From Streptomyces sp. NRRL F-5123 (GTDB taxonomy: Bacteria > Actinomycetota > Actinomycetes > Streptomycetales > Streptomycetaceae): a stretch of 64,000 nt of DNA. The notes below the pieces were generated by a model. It made no database searches. It had not been told where the DNA came from and worked only from the letters and a program-made list of their open reading frames with translations. Where the stretch lies: NCBI RefSeq assembly GCF_000721495.1, contig NZ_JOHY01000040.1, positions 1-64,000 on the forward strand, given 5' to 3'. The position numbers were made by a program, and so were the translations under genes. This document shows, one piece after another, positions 19,253-30,580 of this stretch (position 1 is its first letter; every line of letters starts with the position of its first letter).

Positions 19253-19291
19253 GTGAGGGGCGGTCTTCCGAATCGGAAGACCGCCCCTCAC
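19253..19291 (+). terminator. Strong hairpin downstream of the tRNA-Pro remnant
   Basis: Perfect 18-bp inverted repeat (arms 19253-19270 and 19274-19291) with an AAT loop, 15 bases after the tRNA fragment. Its placement fits the original transcription terminator of the tRNA-Pro locus, now separated from the functional gene by the island. No T-run follows, as is common in Streptomyces. Confidence 0.75.
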
Positions 19292-19377
19292 GCCGTTTCC
19301 GGGGGCTGCTGGAGAATGGACGGGGCTGGGAGCCACGGGATGTCTCAGCACCTGACCCTCTCGCCGCCCCCTGGCCG

Positions 19378-19719
19378 GTGGCGCCCTCCGGTACGACCGG
19401 CTGGCGTCGCGAGGTGACCGTCGACGACGGGCTCACGGGCTTCCTGCCGCCCCCGCTGCCGGACGCGGCCTGGGTGCTGAGCGCGATGTACGAGCACGCC
19501 GAGTGCCGCCGTGCCCGGTCCGCCGGCGGAAGCATCACGCCCGAGCCCGTCAAGGGCGCTGACCCCGCGGGGATCGCCCTCGGCGGGGGTCTGGGCCGCG
19601 CCCGGCAACCCTGCCCCGGCACGGCCCACGGAACCAGGGAAACCTGCTGGCAGCACCGTTGTGGAAGGCTGAGCGGAACGAGATCCGCGACAGAGGGGCG
19701 ACCACCGGCATGGCCCTGA
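19378..19719 (+). CDS. Possible small or degraded hypothetical protein
   Basis: A 113-codon frame from GTG 19378 with good G/C third-position bias in its first half, including DDGLTGFLPPPLPDAAWVL, which looks like genuine Streptomyces protein. The second half loses protein character, and the frame runs past the start of the next gene. No SD is evident. Best read as a truncated or frameshifted remnant on the chromosomal side of the attachment site. Confidence 0.28.
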   Translation: MAPSGTTGWRREVTVDDGLTGFLPPPLPDAAWVLSAMYEHAECRRARSAGGSITPEPVKGADPAGIALGGGLGRARQPCPGTAHGTRETCWQHRCGRLSGTRSATEGRPPAWP

Positions 19720-20366
19720 TCCACCACACCACCCTCACGCCCAGCAAGGTCGAACTGCTCGCCGGCTGGCTGCCCACCCGCCCCTGGTACCGGGGTGGAC
19801 CGGACGGCCCCGTGCTGGAGAAGTCGGGTGGCTTCCGGCTGGACGACCCGGAGGGCGAGGTCGGCATCGAGTTCATGGTGGTCACCGACACGAGCGGCCC
19901 CGAGCGGACGGCCTATCTCGTACCGCTCACTTACCGCGCCGGACCGTTGGAGAGCGCCGAACACGCCCTCGTCGGAACGATGCAGCACGGCGTACTGGGC
20001 AAGCGCTGGGCGTACGACGGCTGCCACGACCCCGTGCTCGTCACCGAGTTGCTGGCCCTCATCGAGGGCACCGCACCAGCGATGGCGCAGAGCGTCACCG
20101 ACACCCTCGACCACGAGGTGACCCGCTCGTACGCGGGCGCCCCGTTCGGCCTGGACGGCATCACGCCCGACCCCACCGACGACCGGGACGGTACCCGTCT
20201 TCCCGCGCCCGGCGGCGCAATCCTGCACATTCACCGCGTCCTCGACCCCGTCGACGAGCGTCCGCCGCTGCCCCGCCCGGGAGCCCTCGGCCATGTCGCA
20301 ACCGGTTGGAAGGGACCGGACGGCACTCGCCCGGCTGCCGTTCTGATGACGTTGCTCGACGCCTGA
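19710..20366 (+). CDS. Maltokinase N-terminal cap-like domain protein
   Basis: A 218-residue protein. ATG 19710 opens MALIHHTTLTPSKVELLAGW, characteristic of stand-alone proteins carrying the N-terminal cap fold of mycobacterial and Streptomyces maltokinase (Mak). The kinase domain itself is absent: there are no protein-kinase-like catalytic residues. A purine-rich GAGGGG lies about 10 bases upstream; a longer start at 19659 is less likely. Stand-alone cap proteins are common in Streptomyces, and their role is not established; a connection to glycogen or trehalose metabolism is only suggested by the fold. It is the first well-supported gene to the right of the attachment site. Confidence 0.6.
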   Translation: MALIHHTTLTPSKVELLAGWLPTRPWYRGGPDGPVLEKSGGFRLDDPEGEVGIEFMVVTDTSGPERTAYLVPLTYRAGPLESAEHALVGTMQHGVLGKRWAYDGCHDPVLVTELLALIEGTAPAMAQSVTDTLDHEVTRSYAGAPFGLDGITPDPTDDRDGTRLPAPGGAILHIHRVLDPVDERPPLPRPGALGHVATGWKGPDGTRPAAVLMTLLDA

Positions 20367-20593
20367 TCCAGGCAGCCAACCCTGGCGCCACGAGGCCGAA
20401 CGCCGTGCGCAAGCTCCAGGCCCGCGCCACCCTCCTCCGAAACGGGAGGAACGTTCCGCCAGGCAACAAGATGCCCAAGAGCAGTCGATCTTGGGCGAAC
20501 CGCGTGGTACGTTCTGTCACCAGTGAACTCAATAGGGTGACCCCGGCAGCGCGCCAACGCTCCGGGGTCCGGCACAAGGAGCCAACACTCCCC

Positions 20594-21430
20594 ATGCAGA
20601 TTCATCGTAGCCGCCATGCGCGCGGCTTCACGGTCCTGCCCAACACGCTGCTGCAGGACCGGCGGCTGTCCTACACCGCCCGCGGCCTGCTCGCCGACCT
20701 CCTCTCCCGCCCCGACGGCTGGCGCGAGGACGGCCGCCACATGGCCGACACCAGCGCCCAGGGCCGCCTGGCCGTGGCGAAGGCCCTGCGCGAGCTGACG
20801 AAGTTCGGCTACTACCGCGTCGAGCGGGTACGTCGCCCGGACGGCACCTTCGTCAGCGAGACCCACGTGTACGACTCCCCGCAGGCGGGACCGGGTGCCG
20901 TACGTCCGGGCTCCGGTCGACCGGCGGTCGACGACCGCGGCGCCCACCCCGTAAAGGACCGTGGGAAAACACCCACCCTCCCCGCGCAGCGGACAGCCCC
21001 GCCCGAGCCCCCGGCCCCGGCGCTCGCCGAAGTGGCGGCGGTGCTCCACCGGGTGACCGCAGCGGAACCCCGCCTGCGCCTCGGCGCTGCGGAGGCGCAG
21101 GCGCTCGCACCCCTCGCCGCCCCCTGGCTGGAACGCGGCCTCGGCCCCCGCGACCTCTCGTTCGCCTTGCTGGGCGGCCTGCCCGAGCGCGTCCACAGCC
21201 CAACGGCGTTCCTGCGCGACCGCCTGACCCGCAAGCTGCCCCCGCCGCCGGAGCCGGTCGCGGCGCCGCCCCGCCGGTACGAGTGCGCGTCCTGCTCGCG
21301 CCCGACCCCGTACGAAGGCACCTGCCGCACCTGCGCCGGAGCGGACGCCCCACCGCCCGACGCGCTAACCGAACGCGCCCGTACCGCCGTCCGCGGCCGG
21401 GCCCTGGTCCGCGCCACCCTCGTCCGCTGA
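20594..21430 (+). CDS. Helix-turn-helix protein with C-terminal zinc ribbon
   Basis: A 278-residue protein. Residues about 5-80 form a winged helix-turn-helix (LSYTARGLLADLLSRP followed by a helix and a FGYYRVERVR wing), as in DnaD/replication-initiator-like Streptomyces proteins. A proline-rich linker (about 95-145) leads to a helical region. A zinc ribbon follows with C231-x2-C234 and C244-x2-C247. The start is ATG 20594 with AAGGAG 12 bases upstream, slightly far; the upstream in-frame extension has no SD. Such proteins are often linked to integrated plasmid-like elements, which fits the nearby attachment site. A transcription-regulator role is equally possible. Confidence 0.55.
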   Translation: MQIHRSRHARGFTVLPNTLLQDRRLSYTARGLLADLLSRPDGWREDGRHMADTSAQGRLAVAKALRELTKFGYYRVERVRRPDGTFVSETHVYDSPQAGPGAVRPGSGRPAVDDRGAHPVKDRGKTPTLPAQRTAPPEPPAPALAEVAAVLHRVTAAEPRLRLGAAEAQALAPLAAPWLERGLGPRDLSFALLGGLPERVHSPTAFLRDRLTRKLPPPPEPVAAPPRRYECASCSRPTPYEGTCRTCAGADAPPPDALTERARTAVRGRALVRATLVR

Positions 21431-21557
21431 CCGGCGCAAGAGCCTGGCCTGCCCTTCGGCACAGCCCCGTCGCGTCCTCCACAGGGCTGTGGACAACCGC
21501 CGCCTCATCTCGTCCGACGCAGGCCGCAGGCCGCAGGCCGCGAGGGCGTTCCGCGTC

Positions 21558-21938
21558 TCAGGCGGTGAGCAGCGTCAGCACGTCGGCGATCCTCCCTCCG
21601 CGGACGGTGATGACGTCGACGCCCCGCGCCAGGGGATTGCCTTCGAGGCCGAACGCCCAGGCGAGCGCCCCGCGGTCGGTGCCGACGTAGGGCGGGCCGT
21701 CCTCGGTGAAGGCCGAGCCGGGCGGGGCTTTGTCGAGCAGTGCGCGCGCCTTGTCCTCGATGGCGTCCCAGCCCGTGGTGACGCCTTCGGGGTCGGCGAA
21801 GGCGACGTCTTCGGTGTAGATCCTCTCGATCGCCGCCCGGCGTGAGGAGGCGTCGCGGTTGCCGAAGACCTCGTGCAGGTTGGCTGCCAGCAGGTCGGTC
21901 ACAGTGGGCGGTACGGACGGCGGGGGCGGTGCGGACAT
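21558..21938 (-). CDS. SnoaL-like / NTF2-fold small protein
   Basis: A 126-residue protein with the typical SnoaL/NTF2-like pattern: an N-terminal helix (VTDLLAANLHEVF) followed by YTEDVAFADPEG and a C-terminal sheet ending in VDVITVRGGRIADVLTLL. Members act as small isomerases, cyclases or ligand-binding proteins with a deep pocket. No specific substrate can be named. It follows the SDR gene on the same strand after about 115 bases, so both may respond to the same TetR regulator, although an independent promoter would fit in the gap. GGAG precedes the start. Confidence 0.65.
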   Translation of the reverse strand: MSAPPPPSVPPTVTDLLAANLHEVFGNRDASSRRAAIERIYTEDVAFADPEGVTTGWDAIEDKARALLDKAPPGSAFTEDGPPYVGTDRGALAWAFGLEGNPLARGVDVITVRGGRIADVLTLLTA

Positions 21939-22053
21939 GGTGCTCTCCTTCGGAGTTGTCGCCGGGGCGCCGACCGGGTCCGGGGAGCGGGCGGCGCCCG
22001 GCGTCTTCCACGCTACGTGGCAGGTCGGGAGGCGGCCTGCCGACGCAGCCGGG

Positions 22054-22803
22054 TCAGATCTGGCTCGCGCCGCCGTCGACGTAGATCTCCGCGCCGGTCA
22101 TGTAGCTGCTGGCGTCGGAGGCGAGGAAGAGCACCGTCCCGGCGATCTCCTCCGGGCTGCCGAGCCGGTTCATCGGCACTCCCGCGGCCAGGCCCTTCAG
22201 CAGCTGCTCGGCCGCCGTGGGGTCGCCCGCCAGGCCGCTCAGTCCCGGCGTCTCGATCGGGCCGGGGGCGATGCTGTTGACCCGGACCCCGCGGTCCACC
22301 AGCTCGGCGGCCCAACTGCGGGTGAACGAGCGGATCGCGGCCTTGGTGGCGGCGTAGACGCTGAACGACGCGGCGCCCTTGGTGTCGATGTTGGAGCTGG
22401 TCAGGATGATCGAAGCCCCCGGCCGGAGCAGGGGCAGCGCCTTCTGCACGGTGAACAGGGTGCCCCCGACGTTGGTGTTGAAGGTGTCGGCGTAGTGCTG
22501 CCAGGTGATGTCGGGCAGCGCCGCGAACTCGCCGCCGCCGGCGTTGGCGAACACGATGTCCAGGCCCCTGTCCTGCTGCCCGATCACCGCGAACAGGCGG
22601 TCGAGGTCGTCGGGGTCCGAGACGTCCGCGCGCACGCCGGTGGCGCGGTCGCCGATCGAGGCCACCGCCTCGTCCAGCGCCCGCTGCCGCCGACCGGTGA
22701 GGAAGACGTGTGCGCCTTCCGCGGCGAGCCGCCGGGCGGCGGCCAGTCCGATACCGGAGGTCGCACCGGTCACGAGGGCGGTCCTGCCGTCGAGCTGTCC
22801 CAT
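22054..22803 (-). CDS. Short-chain dehydrogenase/reductase (SDR)
   Basis: A 249-residue classical SDR. The NAD(P) site is TGATSGIG (12-19), NAG is 87-89, Ser136/137 with Tyr150-x3-Lys154 form the catalytic set, and the end IYVDGGASQI is typical. An Arg-rich segment after beta-2 (TGRRQRAL) suggests preference for NADP(H). Substrate unknown. It is transcribed away from a TetR-family gene, with two matching operator-like sites in the 140-base intergenic region. Control by that regulator is therefore likely, a common arrangement for SDRs responding to small aldehydes, ketones or antibiotics. Confidence 0.85.
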   Translation of the reverse strand: MGQLDGRTALVTGATSGIGLAAARRLAAEGAHVFLTGRRQRALDEAVASIGDRATGVRADVSDPDDLDRLFAVIGQQDRGLDIVFANAGGGEFAALPDITWQHYADTFNTNVGGTLFTVQKALPLLRPGASIILTSSNIDTKGAASFSVYAATKAAIRSFTRSWAAELVDRGVRVNSIAPGPIETPGLSGLAGDPTAAEQLLKGLAAGVPMNRLGSPEEIAGTVLFLASDASSYMTGAEIYVDGGASQI

Positions 22804-22836
22804 GGTCGTACTCCTCAGTCGTGGCGCGATTTCCGC

Positions 22837-22852
22837 ACCGTTCGGTACCGAA
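22837..22852. promoter_or_regulatory. Operator-like site 1 in the SDR/TetR intergenic region
   Basis: ACCG-TT-CGGTACCGAA contains a perfect 12-base palindrome (TTCGGTACCGAA, 22841-22852). It matches, in inverted orientation, the site at 22877-22892 by the pattern ACCGNNCGGTACNGAA. It lies about 35 bases upstream of the SDR start. The divergent TetR-family gene is the natural candidate ligand-responsive repressor. Binding is inferred, not shown. Confidence 0.5.
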
Positions 22853-22876
22853 TAACCGAGGCACCGCCCGCACTAT

Positions 22877-22892
22877 TTCCGTACCGGTCGGT
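22877..22892. promoter_or_regulatory. Operator-like site 2 in the SDR/TetR intergenic region
   Basis: The plus-strand TTCCGTACCGGTCGGT is the reverse complement of ACCGACCGGTACGGAA, the second copy of the ACCGNNCGGTACNGAA pattern. It sits about 50 bases upstream of the TetR-family start, so a repressor bound to both copies could control both divergent promoters. The two centres are 40 bases apart. Confidence 0.5.
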
Positions 22893-22944
22893 TAATATTT
22901 GAGCGGGACCGGGGCGGCCGGGGGCCGGGAGCGTGGAGGTGGCC

Positions 22945-23559
22945 ATGGCGGAACGCGGCAGGCCGCGGGGCTTCGACGCGGACGCGGCGCTGGAGCGGGC
23001 GATGGAGGTCTTCTGGCGCCGGGGGTACGAGGGCGCGTCCCTGAGCGACCTCACCGAGGCCATGGGCATCAACCGGACGAGCATGTACGCGGCCTTCGGC
23101 AACAAGGAGGCACTGTTCCGCCGGGCCGTCGACCACTACGCCGAGGCGGAGATGGCCTACGCCCGGGAGGCCCTCGCCGAGCCGACCGCCTACACAGTCG
23201 TCGAGGCGTTCCTGCGGGCCAACGCCGACGCGCTCACCCGCCCCGACCGGCCCCCCGGGTGCCTGTCCGTGCAGGGCGGCCTCGCCCAGGGCGGCGACGG
23301 CGGCCGCATCGCCGCCTTCCTCGCCGGCAGGCGCATGGCCGGCGAGCAGGCACTGGCCGACCGCCTCACCCGAGCGGCTGCCGAGGGCGACCTGCCCGAC
23401 GGCACCGACCCGGTCGCCCTGGCCCGGTACGTCATGGTCGTCAGCGAGGGCAACGCCGTCCACGCGGCCGCCGGCGCGGGCCGGGACGCGCTGCACGCCA
23501 CCGTCGACGTCGCCCTGCGCGCGGTGCCGCTCCCGGACCGGGCCGGACCCCTCACATAG
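22945..23559 (+). CDS. TetR-family transcriptional regulator
   Basis: A 204-residue regulator. Residues about 5-60 carry the TetR HTH: ALERAMEVFWRRGYEGASLS, a turn, LTEAMGINRTSMYAAFGNKE. The C-terminal part is the helical ligand-binding domain; RPPGCLSVQGGLAQ resembles the TetR_C_16/AcrR-like subgroup. ATG 22945 with GGAGG 7 bases upstream is preferred over the in-frame GTG at 22933. It is divergent from the SDR gene, with two related palindromic sites between them. It probably represses itself and the SDR until a small ligand binds. Confidence 0.85.
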   Translation: MAERGRPRGFDADAALERAMEVFWRRGYEGASLSDLTEAMGINRTSMYAAFGNKEALFRRAVDHYAEAEMAYAREALAEPTAYTVVEAFLRANADALTRPDRPPGCLSVQGGLAQGGDGGRIAAFLAGRRMAGEQALADRLTRAAAEGDLPDGTDPVALARYVMVVSEGNAVHAAAGAGRDALHATVDVALRAVPLPDRAGPLT

Positions 23560-24028
23560 GCCCACCGGCAGCGCGCGCCCGCCCACCGCAACGCGGCGGA
23601 AGCGATCCGCACCGTCCTCCCGGCGGAGGACGCCCGCACCGGGCCCAGGGCGTCCCGCAACTTTGATCGCCCCTTTGGCCAATCGCGTCGTCGTGGTCAG
23701 TGATCACGGCATGCCGTGTCCCGACATGCCGTGGTCAGTGATCACGGCATGTCGGGACACGGCATCACCCTGACCGTCGGCGAGTACATGACCCTGACAC
23801 CGACGGTCCTGTACGGCCCCCGCGTCCGATGGCTGGTTCTCAAGTCGACGTCGGCGCGTTGCACGGGTGGTCCCTTCGCGGGAATGCCCCCGCTGCCGTC
23901 AGTCCGGCCGAGCGGCCACTGACTCGACGACCTCAAGGCGCCGGAAGGGGCGTCGGCCGTCGTGTCGTCCTCGGGCACGCCGCTGCTCCGGGTACAGCGG
24001 GGGCCGAGGGCTGCCCGTCCGCCGGCTC
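23560..24028. other. 470-base spacer with a large perfect inverted repeat
   Basis: Between the TetR gene and the stop of the SWIM protein. It holds the inverted repeat described at 23711-23765 plus a 21-base direct repeat (23693-23713 and 23731-23751). The remaining bases show no gene with a start and SD. Reading frames here on either strand lack known domains. Confidence 0.45.
23711..23765. repeat. Perfect 23-bp inverted repeat, overlapping 21-bp direct repeats
   Basis: The arms 23711-23733 and 23743-23765 are exact reverse complements, separated by 9 bases. A copy of the core unit GTGATCACGGCATG also stands left of the first arm, giving direct repeats at 23693-23713 and 23731-23751. The unit itself contains the palindrome GTGATCAC. 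It could be a bidirectional terminator between the plus-strand TetR gene and the minus-strand SWIM gene, but it starts about 150 bases after the TetR stop. A mobile hairpin element or a protein-binding cluster is also possible. Confidence 0.7.
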
Positions 24029-25485
24029 TCACCGCTGGAGGATGGCCGCCAGCACGACCGCGGGGTCCGCGTCCGGTGGGCCGGCCGGCCACCAGGCGCC
24101 CCGCTCCTTCGCGTACGGATACCACAGGCCCTCCCGGCCGAGCCGGAGTTGGGCGCCGCTGCCCTCGACCGTCCAGCGGTTGCGCCAGGCGCGCAGTCGG
24201 GGTGGTGCGCCGGGCCAGTCCGCGCGCAGGGCTTCGCGGGCGCGTTCCATGTGCCCGGCGGGCGGGGTCCAGGGTGCCTCCAGTACGTCCAGGGCCGCGG
24301 CTCCGCCGTAACGCCAGGCGCGGGTGGCGGCGGCCAACTCCGAAGGTGTGTGCCCGCAGTTCGCCGCGATACGGGTGAAGACCTCCATGGTGGGGTGGGT
24401 CGCGGTGAGGCGGACGGCGTCCTGCCACTCGGTGAGCGGGGCGGGCGGCACGGTGGCGGCGTGGCGGGGAACGTCCAGAGCCGCCACGAGCAGGTGGTGG
24501 GCGCGCAACGCGGTGTCGGTGGCGAGCAGTTCGAGTCCGGCCGGGTCCACGCCGGGCCCGGGAGCGGATGTTCCCGCCAGGGCGGGGCCGCGGGCCGCCC
24601 GCTCGGGCGGCGACGGCGCGGCGGGCAGCGGCGGCAGCCCGGCCCGGGCGGCGAACGCCGCCGCGGCGGGCTCGCCGGTGCGGGGCCGCGGCACGGACGT
24701 GTACGAACCCGACGCCGGGAGCGGGGCGGAACCGACGACAGGGACAGCGGCACGGTCCGCGGCCCTGGCACCACCACCCGTTCCCGTACCGCCACGCGTC
24801 CCCCCACCGCCACCCGTCCCCGCGCCGCCACCCGTCCCCGCGCCGTCCCCCGTCCCCCCACCGCCGCCCGCACCCGCTTCCGCGGCCGCGCGGACGAGGT
24901 TCCGGCGGGCGAGTTCGTCGGTCAGCTCGTGCTCGCCGCGGCCCCGCAGGAGCAGCAGGACGAAGGGGTCCCGGTCCAGCAGCCGGGCGACCTGGTAGCA
25001 GAGGGCCGCCGCGTGCTTGCAGGGGACGCCCCAGTCGGGGCAGTTGCACGCCGGGTCCAGGTCCTGCGGCCCCGGCAGCAGGGCCACACCCGCTGCCGCG
25101 GCGTCGTCGGCGAGTCCGGGCGGCATCTCGCCGTCGAGGAGCGCGGCGATGTGCGCGGCCCGCTCGGCGATCACGTCGAGGAGGTGGTCCCACTGCCGGT
25201 CGGTGAGCTGCCGCACCCGGACCCGGGAACGGTACGGGGACGGGCGGCTGCCCTGCACCACGGCCGTCGCCGATCCCGTGTCGACGGTGACCCGTCCGAC
25301 CGCACCGCGCCGCGCGTACGTACGGCCCCGGCCCAGGCGGCCGGCGTCCAGCGACGACTCCTCCAGTGCCGCCAGCCACGCCCGGCCCCACCAGGACTCC
25401 GCGAACGGGGCGCGGCTGCCCTTCGCCGGAGGGAGCGCGTCGAAGGCACGGGCCCGCCCAGAGGCTCGCCTCCCGGTCGGCCCCG

Positions 25486-25489
<4 letters not shown>
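24029..25489 (-). CDS. SWIM zinc-finger protein
   Basis: A 486-residue protein with a SWIM motif (C148-x-C150 ... C157-x-H159 in CNCPDWGVPCKHA), a zinc-binding module for DNA or protein contact. The flanking N-terminal domain (SWWGRAWLAALEE, GRTYARRGAVGRV) is typical of actinobacterial SWIM proteins. Residues about 197-245 are a Gly/Thr/Ala low-complexity stretch. The C-terminal half is helical. The ATG at 25489 overlaps the stop of the SNF2 helicase gene (ATGA), so the two are one transcript and probably one complex. SWIM proteins paired with SNF2 helicases are widely conserved in Actinobacteria; their role in DNA metabolism is not defined. Confidence 0.8.
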
Positions 25490-28551
<3,062 letters not shown>

Positions 28552-28645
28552 CGCACCCACCCACTCCCGGAACCTGTTCCCTCTGCGCGTCCGGAGCCCC
28601 GTATCCCTCCGGCGCACCAAGGCTAGCCAGCAGCGAGCACGCTGG

Positions 28646-28942
28646 GTGAGCGGAGCAGCGCCTGTCACCCTGTCCGGCCACGAACCTGCCGTCGTCCCCG
28701 GCCGCCGCGGCGGCCGGACTCGCCGGGACCGGGGCGGCAGCAGTACCGCTCTCATCGCCGGATCGGCCGCTGCGGTGATCGTCGCGGGCGGTGGCGTCCT
28801 GTTCGCGCCGCGCCGCCGCACGGCAGTGGCCGACGCCCCGGCGGGGGGCGACGCGTACGACACGCCGGCCCGGGAACCGTTCCCCCGGATCCTGCGTGAC
28901 CTGACTACATGTTGTCGGCTGGTGGCAAGGGGGACCCGGTGA
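28646..28942 (+). CDS. Possible small membrane protein upstream of a lipoprotein
   Basis: A 98-codon frame from GTG 28646 with high G/C third positions, an Arg-rich N-terminus and one plausible membrane span (STALIAGSAAAVIVAGGG). Its TGA overlaps the GTG of the next gene (GTGA at 28939-28942), which is what a coupled gene would show. No good SD is seen and no homolog comes to mind. The same bases also form the upstream region of the minus-strand SNF2 gene. Treat as a candidate only. Confidence 0.28.
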   Translation: MSGAAPVTLSGHEPAVVPGRRGGRTRRDRGGSSTALIAGSAAAVIVAGGGVLFAPRRRTAVADAPAGGDAYDTPAREPFPRILRDLTTCCRLVARGTR

Positions 28943-29511
28943 GTGCACGGACGATGGCGGGTGTGGCGCTGACGGCCTGCGTGGCGCTGGCAGTGGGCGC
29001 GTGCGGCCCGGAGAAGTCCGAGGAGTCCAGGGACGACGCGGGCGCGACGTCTTCGCAGCCTCCGGCGTCCACGACAAAAGCCCCGGCGCCATCGGCCACG
29101 CCGTCCGCGTCCCCCCGCACCGAGAAGCCGTCGCCCTCGCCGACCGGCAGCACGTCCGCGCCCAGGACGACGGCCGGCGCGATCCAGCGGTACGAGGTCT
29201 TCCTCCACGCGGTCGGCCACGAGGACATCGACACGGTCTGCGACGTGGCGGGCCCCGCCGCGAAGCAGGCGGAGGACGAGGGTCTCGGCCCGTGCACCTC
29301 GACCTTCCTCGTCACCTTCAAGATGATCTCCCCCGCGCAGAAGAAGGCCCTGCAGACGGCGACGGTCGACCCGCGCCGCGTCGTCGTGCGCTCGCCCGCC
29401 GAGGTCGAGATACCGGCCGGAGCGATCAAGGCGTCCATGACCTTCAGCGAGGACGAACTCGGCGACTCCACCCTGGAGTACCTCAAGAACGACTGGTACA
29501 TCACCGACTGA
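28939..29511 (+). CDS. Putative secreted lipoprotein
   Basis: A 190-residue protein with a lipoprotein signal: Arg near the N-terminus, hydrophobic ALTACVALAV and lipobox V-G-A-Cys22. A Ser/Pro/Thr-rich linker (about 30-75) separates the anchor from a compact C-terminal domain (IQRYEVFLHAVGHEDIDTVC to the end NDWYITD). This domain resembles the small NTF2-like or DUF4878-like folds seen in Streptomyces lipoproteins, with a Cys pair (DTVCDVAG and GPCTSTF) that may form a disulfide. AAGGGGG precedes GTG 28939. Role unknown; probably attached to the outer face of the membrane. Confidence 0.65.
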   Translation: MSARTMAGVALTACVALAVGACGPEKSEESRDDAGATSSQPPASTTKAPAPSATPSASPRTEKPSPSPTGSTSAPRTTAGAIQRYEVFLHAVGHEDIDTVCDVAGPAAKQAEDEGLGPCTSTFLVTFKMISPAQKKALQTATVDPRRVVVRSPAEVEIPAGAIKASMTFSEDELGDSTLEYLKNDWYITD

Positions 29512-29667
29512 ACCGCCCCCGCACCGATCCGGGCGTCGGGGACCGGGGACGCCGGGCCGGCGAGCGGTGCCGTCGTCAGCAGGACCTGGGCGGGCCCGGC
29601 GGAGAGCGGTGTCCCGCCGAGTGGAAAACGGGATGACGCCGTTCGGGCCGGGGTCCGACCATGGTTC

Positions 29668-30387
29668 ATGCTGTTGGATCACTGGCCCCTGACGGGTCTG
29701 CGGGTGAACACTCCTCGCCTGGAGTTGCGGCTGCCCTCCGAGGAGGAGCTCGGCGAACTGGCGGACGTGGCCGCTGGGGGCGTGCACGCGCCGGACCGGA
29801 TGCCGTTCGTCGTGCCCTGGACGGATCTGCCGCCCGCGGAGAGGGCGCGCTCGGTGGTCCAGCACCATTGGCTGCGACGCGGAAACTGGACGCCCGGCGA
29901 CTGGGCGCTGAACCTCTGCGTCTTCGAGGACGGCCGCGTCGTCGGCCTGCAGACCCTCGCCGCCCGGGACTTCGCCGTGCTGCGGCAGGTGAGCACGGCC
30001 TCCTGGCTCGGGCTGCGGCACCAACGGCAGGGGATCGGAACGGAAATGCGCGCCGCGGCGCTCCACCTGGCCTTCGCCGGACTGGGCGCGGTGGACGCGC
30101 TGTCGGGCGCCCTGGAGGACAACCCCAGCTCCTTCGCCGTGTCCGGGAAGCTCGGGTACAAGAGCGACGGTGCCGAGCACGTGAACGTCCGTGGGCGGCG
30201 CGCGACGATACGGCGCCTGAGGCTGCCACGGGCGGGTTGGGAGGCGCACCGGTCCGTCTCCGTCACCATCGCGGGGCTCGCGCCCTGCCTGCCGCTCTTC
30301 GGCCTGCCGGGAGAGGTGGCTTCGGGAGCCGTTTCCGGGCGGGCGGACGTGATCAGCGAAGATGTGCGTCCCGAGGGGATCGCGTGA
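29668..30387 (+). CDS. GNAT-family N-acetyltransferase (RimJ/RimL-like)
   Basis: A 239-residue acetyltransferase. The N-terminal LRVNTPRLELRLPSEEEL is typical of the RimJ/RimL group, and the acetyl-CoA loop is seen in GLRHQRQGIGTEMRAAAL (consensus R/Q-x-x-G-x-G/A). The C-terminal part has NPSSFAVSGKLGY, the usual asparagine-containing helix before the last strand. The target could be a ribosomal or other protein N-terminus or a small amine. The final about 50 residues extend beyond the fold and may be unrelated. No strong SD precedes ATG 29668. A palindrome at 30403-30420 may end its transcript. Confidence 0.75.
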   Translation: MLLDHWPLTGLRVNTPRLELRLPSEEELGELADVAAGGVHAPDRMPFVVPWTDLPPAERARSVVQHHWLRRGNWTPGDWALNLCVFEDGRVVGLQTLAARDFAVLRQVSTASWLGLRHQRQGIGTEMRAAALHLAFAGLGAVDALSGALEDNPSSFAVSGKLGYKSDGAEHVNVRGRRATIRRLRLPRAGWEAHRSVSVTIAGLAPCLPLFGLPGEVASGAVSGRADVISEDVRPEGIA

Positions 30388-30402
30388 CGACGGCGCGACT
30401 GC

Positions 30403-30420
30403 CTGGGGCCGCGGCCCCAG
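30403..30420 (+). terminator. GC palindrome after the acetyltransferase gene
   Basis: An 18-base perfect palindrome (CTGGGGCC-GC-GGCCCCAG) 16 bases after the GNAT stop. It is the best candidate for a terminator here, although a U-tract is missing. Confidence 0.4.
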
Positions 30421-30580
30421 GGACCCGCCGTGGGGAGGGGACGGAACGGTGCTGCGGCGATCATCGCGTTGACGGCCGCCGAGGGCCGGACGGCCGACGC
30501 GGTCGAGCTGCCCGGGTGCCTGGTCGCCGCCCATCCCGAGAAGCCCTGGACTGCCGCGCCCTGGTTCGGCCGGGGCTGGC

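Noticed and set aside
19161..20294. 377-residue minus-strand frame over the attachment site and the Mak-cap gene
   Set aside because: It runs through the tRNA fragment and the terminator hairpin, and it is antisense to a well-supported gene.
28906..28920. BlaI/MecI-type operator at ACTACATGTTGT before the lipoprotein
   Set aside because: The half-sites do not match the TACA-N2-TGTA consensus and there is no BlaI-like regulator in the window.
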